Part shown: positions 7,641 to 15,342 of the stretch, piece by piece
How positions within the stretch are numbered: position 1 is the first letter of the stretch
How the letters are laid out: every line of letters begins with the position of its first letter
Assembly: GCA_964609245.1 (NCBI GenBank)
Contig: CAZSSB010000024.1
Coordinates: 1 to 43,475, forward strand
Source: JAFGCY01 sp964609245
Lineage (GTDB): Bacteria; 4484-113; JAFGCY01
Length of the DNA: 43,475 nucleotides
Reading direction: 5' to 3'
Program-made: the position numbers and the translations under genes
Notes under the pieces: generated by a model
Seen by the model: the letters and a program-made list of their open reading frames with translations, nothing else
Databases searched by the model: none
What the model was told of the DNA's origin: nothing

Positions 7641-10130
7641 TCACTTGAGGCGTGGGTCGATTCGCTTCGCATAGCCGTAGACGTAGTCGAATCCGATTGT
7701 CTGCTTGAGTCTGAAGCCAATAGTGAAGGACGACAGGACTACTGGCTCGGCGCGAGAGTCGAGTTCTCCATCACAAACCCACTGGGAGTACGCACCGTCC
7801 CACAGCCGTTCCTCCATGCCTTCTCTGATCCACTGACCTCCTTCACGGCGCCAGTGCTCCCATTTGCTGCCATCCTGCTCAGACTGCAGGAGCCGGACAC
7901 TCATTCCAATGGTGCTTCTGCCGGAGTAGAGAGTGCAGACGTTGCTTACTTGGGACGACGAGTCGTCGATCAACTCGGATAGATTGACCTGCCCACACTC
8001 ACCATCTCGCATCGTGATCATCCACCATGTCTGATCGCCTGCCGAAGGTATCGCCTGCCAGACAGTGACAGCCGAGCCGTCGGAAGCCGTGATTGCCTCG
8101 CGGCAGTACGTATAGGGGCTGGGGAAGCTCAGCGAGCCGTCGTCCATTCGCTGCGGATTGACAAAGCCTGCGCCGTCCTCCCATTGCGCGCGCCACACCC
8201 CACCCGACATATCCTCGATGACACGGAAGTAGCAGTAGAGCTGCTCACGACTAATCCCCTGAATGCGAATGATCAGGTCATCTGACTCGGCGGCGTCATA
8301 GCCAGTGTACTCAACGCTCCACTCGCCTTGCTCGTGAAACGCCACGTATGAGCGGTAATGGTGATCCAGCCCTGAGTAAGGATCCTGCTTGTCGGTGGGC
8401 CACTCGCCGATCAGCACAGCGAAAGGACCCGGCTCCCGCTGGTCAACCTCACCCAAATACGAGCAGCCGCCGCCGGCATGCTCCGGTTGGCTCGTATCCC
8501 ATACCAGTGTATTGACCCAGACGCCGCCTGTTTCACGGTGGGCTGCGAAGGCACGCTTGCGACTACCTGCCTGACACGTGAAGAGGATTAGCGGCTGGCC
8601 GCTCTCGTTCCATACAATGTCCCTAGCCACGATTGACGAGTGCTTGTGATACCCGTCCGGCAGCTGCAGGGCCTCCTCAATCCAAGGCCCAGAGTCCGTC
8701 TCGCGTATGAACCAGAGGCCCCGATAGGACTCTCCACCATGAAGCTCGGAAATCGTGGTGGTTGCCGCGACGACGATGTCACCGGAGTCCGGGTCAATGC
8801 TAATGACCGTTGGTCGAAAGCGAATCAGTGCGTCGTCCAGGCTCGCATTGAGCACCGTCGACTCCCAACCGCTGATGCCCAGCTTCGCGATCGCGGCCAC
8901 CGACTCCGCGTCCTGATCGTCCACCGCGACTACGCTCGGATGCAGCCACTCAGCGCTGCCCTCGGTGTACGTCACAGCGACAATGCCATCCACGCCGGGG
9001 GTGATCTCCTCCACCGTCCCGCCACTGCTCGCCTCAGGCACCGGGTCCGTGCTGACCCAGTCAACGACGCCGTCGCCGTCGAAGTCCCAGCGATAGGCCG
9101 CGATGCTGCCGTAAACATCGTAACTGGCCGACGCATTCAGCGCAATCTGAGCCGGTGCGCCAGCGAAACTGGGCTCGACGCTGAGCCAGGCGAATGGCGC
9201 GTAGTTGATGCTGCCTGTATCCACGTCCACGTACACCGCCGCGCTGGCCGGGCCTTCACTACCGGACTTGTCGTCATAGGCCACCACGTAGATGCGGTGC
9301 AGTCCTCTGGTATCGACCGGCAGCGTATAGCTGTACCGCATCGGCAGCAGGTTGTCGAACTCCGCGGTGACCAACTCCTGCAGCGAGTATTCCTCCTCAC
9401 CGTCCCGCTTCAGATAGACGCGGTAACCGCTGAGCTGCTCCAGCCAGTGCTGAGCAATCGGTGTGATATCTCGCAGTCCGATCAGTCCATCCCGGCTGCC
9501 GTCGATGCGAGCGCGCCGCCAGTTCTGCGCGCCGCTGCCCTCGGGCAGCAACTGCTGGGACCACCGGCTGACTGTCGGCATCCGTCGTAGGGGCGGGCCC
9601 CCGACCCGCCCAGGGCCGGTCTGAGACCGGCCCCTACGTCCGGGACGCGCAGCGGACGCGGACGGGGCGTCCGCGCTACCGGTGTTTCCATCATCGTCCG
9701 AATCACCCGTGGGCCACCACTGAAACCCGCCGTGCAGGGCGGGGTCGTCATACGTGACCACTTGCTGCCACTGCTGGCCGATCGGCGTCAGGTCGGAGTA
9801 GTTGACCAGCCCGTTCTGGTCGTAGTCGCCGATCAGCTGCTCCGTCCACTTAAGCTCGATGCCCGTCGGCGGCTCGCCCCCTTCGCCATCCGGATCAATA
9901 ACCTGGGCGCTGAGATCGAACACCGCGTTCTCCGCGCCCTGCGGCGCGGCACCCACGGCCTTCGCGGGGTCGATCCCCAGTCGCTCGAAGTCGGCCTGAA
10001 GCGCTGCCGTTAGCTCCTGGATAGACGGCGAGGCAGGCGTATCGCCCTGGTGAATATTCGGCGCGCCGCTGCGACCCCCACATCCGGCCAGGAGCAGGCA
10101 GCTCAACGCGATTACCACTGCGCGCAGCAT
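7641..10130 (-). CDS. Large lipoprotein with dockerin-like Ca loops and a PKD-like domain
   Basis: 829 residues from the ATG at 10130, 8 nt after an extended -10 (TGtTACACT). The lipobox is LLLAGC, with Cys about residue 17. Three Ca-binding-like loops follow: GDYDQNGLVNYSDL (about 102-115), GDSDDDGNTGSADA (about 142-155) and DGSRDGLIGLRDI (about 210-222). The first and third are followed by TPIGQQW and TPIAQHW, resembling type I dockerin repeats. A PKD-like segment lies near 330-350 (SASYDVYGSIAAYRWDFDGD), and the last 400 residues are beta-rich and unassigned. Between loops two and three lies a 93-bp palindromic element inserted in frame. Probable cell-surface role; the partner is unknown. 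Confidence 0.8.
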   Translation of the reverse strand: MLRAVVIALSCLLLAGCGGRSGAPNIHQGDTPASPSIQELTAALQADFERLGIDPAKAVGAAPQGAENAVFDLSAQVIDPDGEGGEPPTGIELKWTEQLIGDYDQNGLVNYSDLTPIGQQWQQVVTYDDPALHGGFQWWPTGDSDDDGNTGSADAPSASAARPGRRGRSQTGPGRVGGPPLRRMPTVSRWSQQLLPEGSGAQNWRRARIDGSRDGLIGLRDITPIAQHWLEQLSGYRVYLKRDGEEEYSLQELVTAEFDNLLPMRYSYTLPVDTRGLHRIYVVAYDDKSGSEGPASAAVYVDVDTGSINYAPFAWLSVEPSFAGAPAQIALNASASYDVYGSIAAYRWDFDGDGVVDWVSTDPVPEASSGGTVEEITPGVDGIVAVTYTEGSAEWLHPSVVAVDDQDAESVAAIAKLGISGWESTVLNASLDDALIRFRPTVISIDPDSGDIVVAATTTISELHGGESYRGLWFIRETDSGPWIEEALQLPDGYHKHSSIVARDIVWNESGQPLILFTCQAGSRKRAFAAHRETGGVWVNTLVWDTSQPEHAGGGCSYLGEVDQREPGPFAVLIGEWPTDKQDPYSGLDHHYRSYVAFHEQGEWSVEYTGYDAAESDDLIIRIQGISREQLYCYFRVIEDMSGGVWRAQWEDGAGFVNPQRMDDGSLSFPSPYTYCREAITASDGSAVTVWQAIPSAGDQTWWMITMRDGECGQVNLSELIDDSSSQVSNVCTLYSGRSTIGMSVRLLQSEQDGSKWEHWRREGGQWIREGMEERLWDGAYSQWVCDGELDSRAEPVVLSSFTIGFRLKQTIGFDYVYGYAKRIDPRLK
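9587..9679. repeat. GTAG/CTAC palindromic element inside a gene (REPIN plus single REP)
   Basis: 9587-9637 is GTAG, two hairpins, CTAC, with GTAGGGG and CCCCTAC as outer arms. It is followed by a single hairpin (GCGGACGC at 9652-9659 with GCGTCCGC at 9667-9674) ending in CTAC at 9676-9679. The total is 93 bp, exactly 31 codons, so the host lipoprotein stays in frame. Confidence 0.75.
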
Positions 10131-10196
10131 GTACCGGGAGTGTAACACAGAAAGCGGTCAGGGGTTGGTGGTCAGCCCGGCCTACGGCGGGAGCAG

Positions 10197-10422
10197 GTAC
10201 GCGCGGATCTTATCCGCGTACTCAGTCGGGCCCGCGCATAGGATGCGCGGCTGACGGAAATCACAAGCGGGACGCTTGCGCCACCGGAGACGGGCGAAGC
10301 CGCCGGGGATGGCGAAGCATGGCTTCGCCCCTACAAATCACAGGCGGGATCGGCCCCGACACCCGGTAGCCGCGAATCCTATTCGCGGCATCTGATCAGG
10401 CGCGAAGAGGCTTCGCGCCTAC
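10197..10422. repeat. Cluster of short palindromes including a REPIN at 10366-10422
   Basis: This gap of about 290 bp is almost wholly palindromes: 10197-10221 (CGCGGAT/ATCCGCG), 10231-10249 (CGCGCAT/ATGCGCG), 10263-10283 (AAGCG/CGCTT with a CCACC tail), 10311-10334 (GGCGAAGC/GCTTCGCC then CTAC), and the REPIN GTAG-CCGCGAAT-cct-ATTCGCGG ... GGCGCGAAG-agg-CTTCGCGCC-TAC. The final CTAC (10419-10422) contains the stop codon of the next minus-strand gene. Confidence 0.8.
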
Positions 10423-11234
10423 CGATCACTGGCGGATGCCGCCGGTTCATCGTCCGTGGCACCCTCCGCGGCGGGCGGTTCACCTACCGGTGCATCCTCC
10501 GCCTCATCCGCCGGCTGCTCCGGTGGCGCCAGCAGCAGGTCGAACTCCATGCTGTCCATCACGGCGGTGCAGGCATCGCGCTGCGCCGCGGTCAGCGGCT
10601 CAGCCGAGATCGCCTGGAAGAAGAACAGGTCGCTGTCCGTGAACAGCGCCCAGCCCTCGATGTACGCCACGTCCACGCCCGTGCCGCGGGCCATCCGCCC
10701 GGCATAGCCGCCCTCGGGGTCAGTCTGCTCCTGCTCCCCATGCGGCGCGATCACCGCCGGCGGGAAGTATGTCGGCCACCCCCGGGACTGCGGCGTCTTG
10801 CGGTAGGTCAGCTGCTGGTGCAGCCCCAGCCGCCCGCCGATGGTGGCGTCCTCGTAAAGCGGCTCGCCGACGGGCTCGAGCCCGAACCACCGCTCGAAGC
10901 TCTCGACGTGCTGGCTGCCCACGAAGTCGTAGAGCAGCGGCGCCGGGTCTTTGGCCAGCAACCGGCCCAGGCCGCGGATGCGCTTGCCGTAGAAGCTGAA
11001 GCCGTCGGCGTCGAGCCGCAGCGGATACTCGGCGCGGTCGTCGAACGGCGCCGGGCTAAAGACGTTGGCGTCATAGATCAGCCGCACGTCGAGCGCCAGG
11101 TTGGTGCCGGTGACCGGATCGGGCGGCGGCCGGCGCGTCTCGCCGGAGGGCGCCCGCAGCAGCACAAAGGCGGCGGCGATGACCACCGCCAGCAGCAGCA
11201 CGGCAGCTGAGATGAGCAGCGCGCGGCGCCCCAT
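10419..11234 (-). CDS. Membrane-anchored protein of unknown function
   Basis: 271 residues from the ATG at 11234; GGGGAGG lies 7 nt upstream, and a GTG three bases earlier is possible. One N-terminal membrane helix (LLISAAVLLLAVVIAAAFVL) is followed by a soluble domain of about 200 residues and a low-complexity acidic/Ala-Pro tail. The start overlaps the nusB stop as TGATG, so translation is coupled. The stop codon TAG is part of the CTAC terminus of a palindromic repeat. No family recognised. Linkage to nusB gives no functional hint beyond co-expression. Confidence 0.7.
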   Translation of the reverse strand: MGRRALLISAAVLLLAVVIAAAFVLLRAPSGETRRPPPDPVTGTNLALDVRLIYDANVFSPAPFDDRAEYPLRLDADGFSFYGKRIRGLGRLLAKDPAPLLYDFVGSQHVESFERWFGLEPVGEPLYEDATIGGRLGLHQQLTYRKTPQSRGWPTYFPPAVIAPHGEQEQTDPEGGYAGRMARGTGVDVAYIEGWALFTDSDLFFFQAISAEPLTAAQRDACTAVMDSMEFDLLLAPPEQPADEAEDAPVGEPPAAEGATDDEPAASASDR

Positions 11235-11788
11235 CACTCGGCCTCCCCTTCCGCCGGCTGCTCCGCCTCCTCGGCGCGGCTGCGGATCTCGTCGATGTTG
11301 CGCACCGCCGCGCCGAGGATGCCGTTGATGAACCGGCGCGCCTCATCCTGTGCGTAGAGCTTGGCCATGTCGAGCGCCTCGTTGATCACCACCTTGTACG
11401 ACGTACCCAGATAGACCATCTCGGCCAGCGCGAGTTTCAGCAGCACGCGCTCGGGCACGCCGATGCGGTCGTAGCTCCAGTCGTGGGGATACTGCGCCAG
11501 CTCCTTGTCCAGCTCCTGCGCGTGATCCTGGACGGCGTGCACCAACTCGCCGATGAAGCGCCGCGCCCCCTTGTCCAGCCGGCCGGTGACGTAGCCGTCG
11601 CCGTCCTCGTCCTCGAAGTACAGCTCCTGCACCGCCTGGTCGTCGAACGTGCGGCTGAGGATCTGCTCCACGGTGAGCCGCGGGCGATGGGCCAGTTCGA
11701 ACAACAGCTCGAAGGCCTTGCGCCGCGACTGCCGCCGACTCAGCCCCTTGCCCGTCTCCGGCGACTCTGTTGGCTCACCGCTGGTCAT
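11234..11788 (-). CDS. nusB: Transcription antitermination factor NusB
   Basis: 184 residues from the ATG at 11788. NusB binds boxA RNA with NusE (S10) and supports rRNA antitermination. The all-helical family pattern is clear: SRRQSRRKAFELLFEL at the N-terminus, ERVLLKLALAEMVYLG in the middle, and VVINEALDMAKLYAQDEARR, then FINGILGA, at the C-terminus. The N-terminus carries about 17 extra residues and the C-terminus a short Glu-rich tail. The only upstream signal is TATAAC 12 nt before the ATG, giving a leader of only a few nucleotides and no Shine-Dalgarno. Confidence 0.93.
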   Translation of the reverse strand: MTSGEPTESPETGKGLSRRQSRRKAFELLFELAHRPRLTVEQILSRTFDDQAVQELYFEDEDGDGYVTGRLDKGARRFIGELVHAVQDHAQELDKELAQYPHDWSYDRIGVPERVLLKLALAEMVYLGTSYKVVINEALDMAKLYAQDEARRFINGILGAAVRNIDEIRSRAEEAEQPAEGEAE

Positions 11789-11947
11789 GGTGCCATTCAC
11801 GTTATAACGAGCGCCGCGGGCCGCGTCAACTTGCGATGCAGCCGCGCAGCGCAGCGCCGATAACTGTGGTAGGCGCTTCGGCGCCAATTCGCCGCCGGAC
11901 TCGCGCGATGGAGCGTGCGGGCTGGCGGTCGCGCAAGGAGGCGTGTC

Positions 11948-12142
11948 ATGGATATCGGCAGCGTGCTGAGCATGGCAAGTGCACTCCAGACGCAGCGGGT
12001 CGAGCAGGCCAGGCTGGAGCATACGCTCCGCACCGTCAAGGACTACCAGGATCTCCAGGGCGAAATGGTAGCCAAGCTGCTGGCCTCGATCCCCAGCGTC
12101 AACCCCGACGGTGTCGGCGGCCGGGTGGACATCACCGCCTAG
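11948..12142 (+). CDS. Small YjfB-like putative motility protein
   Basis: 64 residues; the ATG at 11948 is preceded by a near-perfect AAGGAGG with 7-nt spacing, the best ribosome site in the region. MDIGSVLSMASALQTQRVEQ and a C-terminus ending in NPDGVGGRVDITA resemble the YjfB family (short helical proteins often found in flagellated bacteria; function not established). The flagellar operon begins 4.5 kb downstream on the same strand. It is a lone gene, convergent with the following dehydrogenase. Confidence 0.65.
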   Translation: MDIGSVLSMASALQTQRVEQARLEHTLRTVKDYQDLQGEMVAKLLASIPSVNPDGVGGRVDITA

Positions 12143-12177
12143 GCCGATAGCCACCGGCCGCCGCGAAGGTCGGGCAG

Positions 12178-12218
12178 CCGCAGCGGCGCCGGGACCCCAG
12201 GTCCCGGTGCTTCTGCGG
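12178..12218. terminator. Long hairpin between convergent genes
   Basis: Outer arms CCGCAG/CTGCGG enclose GCGCCGGGACC/GGTCCCGGTGC with loop cca. The 17-bp stem sits between the stop codons of the small motility gene and the dehydrogenase. There is no U-run, so it could be a bidirectional terminator or another palindromic repeat. Confidence 0.45.
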
Positions 12219-12251
12219 TATTCGCCCTTATCCCGCGGTGAACCCCAGGCG

Positions 12252-13286
12252 TCAATACTCTCGTTCGAGGTCGACCACGTTCTGAGGCGGCCGGCCGTGG
12301 ATGAAGCGGCGCAGGTGCTCGGCCACCTCATCCCAGCGGGTCAGGTCGAAGACCGGCGAGGCGGCGCGATGGGGGCTGAGCACCACGTTGTCGAGCTCGT
12401 GGAACGCGTGCTGCGGGCGGTAGGGGTACCTGCGCTGCTGGTCGTCCGGGTCGGGGCGGTAGTCGTACCAAACGTCGAGCGCCGCGCCGGCGATCACCTC
12501 TTCGGATAGCGCCTCATAGAGCGCGGCCTCGTCGATCACCGCGCCGCGGGCGACGTTAACCAGCAGGCCGGACGGGCCGAGGCGCCCAAGCTCCTCCGCG
12601 CCGAGCATCGCGCGCGTGCGGCTGGTCAGCGGCACCCCGACGAACAGGATGTCGACAGCATCGAGGAACGGATCAAGCTCGCCCTCGCTGAAGCGCAGAG
12701 CGTCCGTGGGCAGCGCCAGCTCCTCCGCGTCCGCCCAGCTCCGCCTGCAGATCGCGAAGTCGACGTCGAAGCCGGCCAGGAAGCGGTGGACGTGCCTGTT
12801 CACTGCCCCGTAGCCCAGCAGGCCGACGTTTCGCCCGCGCAGCGTAGTGGACTGCGCCCAGTCGTCGCCGCGCCGCCAGTGGCCCGCCGCCATCCAGTTG
12901 TGGTGCGGGATCACCTTGTTCAGCAGCGCCAGCAACAGCGCGACGGCGTGCTGGCCGGTGGCGTAGGTATTGGCGATGCTCTTGACCAGCGTCACCCGCC
13001 GGCGTTGCTCAAGCTCGCGTAGCGGCTCGATGACGCTCTGGGCGCCGACCCCCGCGAAGATGTACTGCCTGAGCTTCGTCGCCGCCTGGAGCACGTCCCC
13101 GCTGACCCGCCAGCCGACCATCGCGTCGGCGCGGGGCGCCAGCTCGATCAGCGCCGCCTCGTCATCGCGGCCGGCGAACAGCAGGTCCACCGGCTCGCCG
13201 CTGAGCGCCTGCGTCAGATGCGCGCGCAACTCCGGCGGCGGATCGATGGTGAACAGCACGGTGGTGCGGGTATCGGCCTCGGTCAT
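12252..13286 (-). CDS. D-2-hydroxyacid dehydrogenase family protein
   Basis: 344 residues. The layout is a split substrate domain around a Rossmann NAD domain. The dinucleotide motif is GYGAVN (158-163), where the usual third Gly is Asn. The catalytic Arg is in VNVARGAVID (R247) and the catalytic His in LSPHRAAS (H306). The segment that normally reads DVxxxEP and carries the catalytic Glu reads DVWYDYRP (271-278). The enzyme should reduce a 2-keto acid or oxidise a D-2-hydroxyacid with NAD(P), but the substrate is unknown. The start codon lies 7 nt after a CAGAAT box, possibly leaderless. Confidence 0.85.
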   Translation of the reverse strand: MTEADTRTTVLFTIDPPPELRAHLTQALSGEPVDLLFAGRDDEAALIELAPRADAMVGWRVSGDVLQAATKLRQYIFAGVGAQSVIEPLRELEQRRRVTLVKSIANTYATGQHAVALLLALLNKVIPHHNWMAAGHWRRGDDWAQSTTLRGRNVGLLGYGAVNRHVHRFLAGFDVDFAICRRSWADAEELALPTDALRFSEGELDPFLDAVDILFVGVPLTSRTRAMLGAEELGRLGPSGLLVNVARGAVIDEAALYEALSEEVIAGAALDVWYDYRPDPDDQQRRYPYRPQHAFHELDNVVLSPHRAASPVFDLTRWDEVAEHLRRFIHGRPPQNVVDLEREY

Positions 13287-13331
13287 CGCGGCTATTCTGC
13301 CATAGGCGCGCCGATGAAAGCTCCCCTCGTG

Positions 13332-13466
13332 GTAGGCGGGGTTTCAGCCCCGCGCAGGTGGTCTATCGGCGGGCTGAAGCCCGCCCTACCGGACCGGGGT
13401 AGCCAGGGGTCCCCGACCCCTGGATATTCCTAAGGTCGGCGGGCCCTGGACCCGCCGGTACCGGGC
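13332..13466. repeat. REPIN plus further palindromes upstream of the DUF1028 gene
   Basis: 13332-13389 is a complete unit: GTAG, hairpin GCGGGG...CCCCGC, spacer, hairpin GGCGGGCT...AGCCCGCC, CTAC. It is followed by GTAG with CCAGGGGT/ACCCCTGG and then GGCGGG...CCCGCC. The run ends directly before the TATAAT of the next gene. Confidence 0.75.
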
Positions 13467-13473
13467 AGTTGGC

Positions 13474-13479
13474 TATAAT
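13474..13479 (+). promoter_or_regulatory. -10 box of the DUF1028 gene
   Basis: A consensus TATAAT gives an expected transcription start about 24 nt before the ATG. The mRNA would carry the AAGGAG site. No -35 is evident, and the position where one would lie is inside the last palindrome. Confidence 0.6.
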
Positions 13480-13509
13480 CGGCGCAGATACTCGGGCAAG
13501 GAGCAGGGC

Positions 13510-14586
13510 ATGAATCCGATCATCACCCGCGCATTCACCGCGCTCACCATCAGCATGGCGGCCGGGCTGATCTGGTCGTCAGTCGGTACAGCGGCCGAGC
13601 CGGCGGCAGAGCGCAACATCGCCACGTTCTCAGTGGTGGCCTACGACCCGAGCACGGGCGAGGTGGGCGTCGCCGTGCAGAGCAGGTTCTTCGCCGTCGG
13701 CAGCGTGGTGCCGTGGTGCTGGGCCAGCGCCGGCGCGGTGGCCAGCCAGGCCTATGGCAACCCGACCTACGGCCCGCGCGGGCTGGCACTCATGGCGGAC
13801 GGGGCCACGCCGGAGGAAGCGATCGCGGCCGTGCTGCAGGGCGACGAGGACGCCGAGCGGCGGCAGCTGGGCGTGGTCTCGGTGCTGACGGGCGAGGCGG
13901 CGACGTACACCGGCACGGAGTGCACAGCCTGGGCCGGCGGCAAGACCGGCGTCACCCACGATGGCATCGTCTACAGCGTGCAGGGCAACATCCTCGCCGG
14001 CTCAGCTGTGGTCGAAGCGATGGCGATGGGCGTCGAGACGGGCGGCGCGATCCCGGACACGCTGCTCACCGACAACGAAGGCCGGGCGCTGCGCGTGCAT
14101 GACTTCGCCGGCCGCCTGCTGGCGGCGCTGATCAACGGCCAGGCGATGGGCGGTGACAGCCGCGGCCAGCAGAGCGCGGCAATGCTGGTCTGCCAGGCAG
14201 GCGCGGGCTACGGTGGCTATACCGACGTGAAATACGACCTGCGCGTCGACGACGCCGCGGATCCGTTCGATGAACTGGCGCGGCTGCTGAATCTGGCGCG
14301 GCCGTTCGCCCTGATCACGGACGGCTACAACAAGGCCTACGCCGGCGACTACGAGGACGCCTTCGAGATCTTCCAGTACCTGATCGAACTCGATCCCGAG
14401 GACCTGACCCACCACTACCACTACGCCTGCGCACTGGCACTGGCAGGCGACAGCGACGCCGCACTCACCCATCTGGAGATCGCACTGGCGTATGACCCGG
14501 CGATGATCGACCATGCCCGCGAAGACCCCGACCTGGAATCGCTGCGCGAACTGGAGCGGTACAAGCAGCTGGTGGGCGAGGAGTAG
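13510..14586 (+). CDS. Exported DUF1028 protein with C-terminal TPR-like tail
   Basis: 358 residues; the ATG at 13510 has AAGGAG upstream. A signal peptide of about 28 residues ends near GTAAEPA. The DUF1028 domain (about 36-260) opens with the family hallmark TFSVVAYDPSTGEVGVAVQS and contains GNPTYGPRGLALM and VQGNILAG; DUF1028 proteins have an Ntn-hydrolase-like fold and no settled function. The last 90 residues form two TPR-like helical pairs (YNKAYAGDYEDAFEIFQYLI and HYHYACALALAGDSDAALTH). Predicted to act outside the cytoplasm. Confidence 0.88.
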   Translation: MNPIITRAFTALTISMAAGLIWSSVGTAAEPAAERNIATFSVVAYDPSTGEVGVAVQSRFFAVGSVVPWCWASAGAVASQAYGNPTYGPRGLALMADGATPEEAIAAVLQGDEDAERRQLGVVSVLTGEAATYTGTECTAWAGGKTGVTHDGIVYSVQGNILAGSAVVEAMAMGVETGGAIPDTLLTDNEGRALRVHDFAGRLLAALINGQAMGGDSRGQQSAAMLVCQAGAGYGGYTDVKYDLRVDDAADPFDELARLLNLARPFALITDGYNKAYAGDYEDAFEIFQYLIELDPEDLTHHYHYACALALAGDSDAALTHLEIALAYDPAMIDHAREDPDLESLRELERYKQLVGEE

Positions 14587-14650
14587 GGATCAGGGGACAG
14601 GTTACAGGTCAGAGGGAAGAGAAGACACGAGGTGCGCGGATTGCAGGGGC

Positions 14651-14850
14651 GATCCCGCCGCTGGCGGGACGTCGCCCGCAACCGCACCTGGGTACCACAG
14701 CCCGCCGTGGCTGTAGTGATCACACATGTCTACGGGCAGAGCCGCCCGTAGTACCCAGGCAGGGCCGGCCGCAGTACCCATGCGCGGGCCGGCGCGGGGT
14801 CCGGCCCCTGCCAATGGATGGCAGGCTGGAAGCCCACCCTACTGGCCACC
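14651..14850. repeat. Palindrome-rich gap between the DUF1028 and lipoprotein genes
   Basis: Hairpins include CCCGCC/GGCGGG near 14655, CACAGCC/GGCTGTAG near 14697-14715, and CTACGGGC/GCCCGTAG at 14730-14751, the last with the terminal tetranucleotides inverted relative to other units. These are related to the GTAG/CTAC family but more degenerate. No gene is seen in this gap. Confidence 0.55.
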
Positions 14851-14872
14851 GCCCACTGCTCCGCCCGCCGCG

Positions 14873-14878
14873 TATAAT
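14873..14878 (+). promoter_or_regulatory. -10 box placing transcription start at the lipoprotein GTG
   Basis: A consensus TATAAT ends 6 nt before the GTG start codon. Transcription would begin at or next to the start codon, giving a leaderless mRNA. Confidence 0.6.
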
Positions 14879-14884
14879 CATCCC

Positions 14885-15319
14885 GTGGGCGGAAGACGGA
14901 TCGGGCAACTCCTTATTGCGCTGCTGGCGGTCGCGGTACTGGCGTTGCTGGGCGGCTGTTCATCCTCGGGCTTCACCGTCGGCACCCAGCTGCCCTGGGT
15001 GGATATCGGCGGGATGTACGTCAGCGATCAGGAGGTCGGCGCGCTGGGCTACATCAACCTCGAGCTGGAGCGCTTCGAGGACACGGAGTACTTCAGCGCG
15101 GTCATGGCGGGCAGTAAGCTCGGCGACGAAACCGGCTCGACCGGCGCCGCCACCCTGGGCGACCTGCACCTGATCATCAACTTCGACATCGGCTTCGCCA
15201 GCGACTACTACTACGAGGGCATGGTGGAGCTGGCGGGCGAGCAGGTGGTCTCCATCGACGGGCAGTTTGTCTTTCCCGACCAGCAGGAAACGCTGCCGGC
15301 CATGTTCTCCCCCACCTAG
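14885..15319 (+). CDS. Small lipoprotein of unknown function
   Basis: 144 residues from the GTG at 14885; the consensus TATAAT just upstream argues for this start rather than the longer open frame. A short basic start (VGGRRIG), a hydrophobic stretch and the lipobox LLGGC (Cys about 25) mark a lipoprotein. The mature part is about 120 residues, acidic, probably beta-rich, with no recognised domain. It converges on the NeuB-family gene. Confidence 0.7.
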   Translation: MGGRRIGQLLIALLAVAVLALLGGCSSSGFTVGTQLPWVDIGGMYVSDQEVGALGYINLELERFEDTEYFSAVMAGSKLGDETGSTGAATLGDLHLIINFDIGFASDYYYEGMVELAGEQVVSIDGQFVFPDQQETLPAMFSPT

Positions 15320-15342
15320 CGCCGCGCCCCGGCTATCGCCGG

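Noticed and set aside
7593..7982. Plus-strand frame of 129 codons near 7.6 kb
   Set aside because: It lies mostly antisense to the lipoprotein gene and has no ribosome site or recognisable product.
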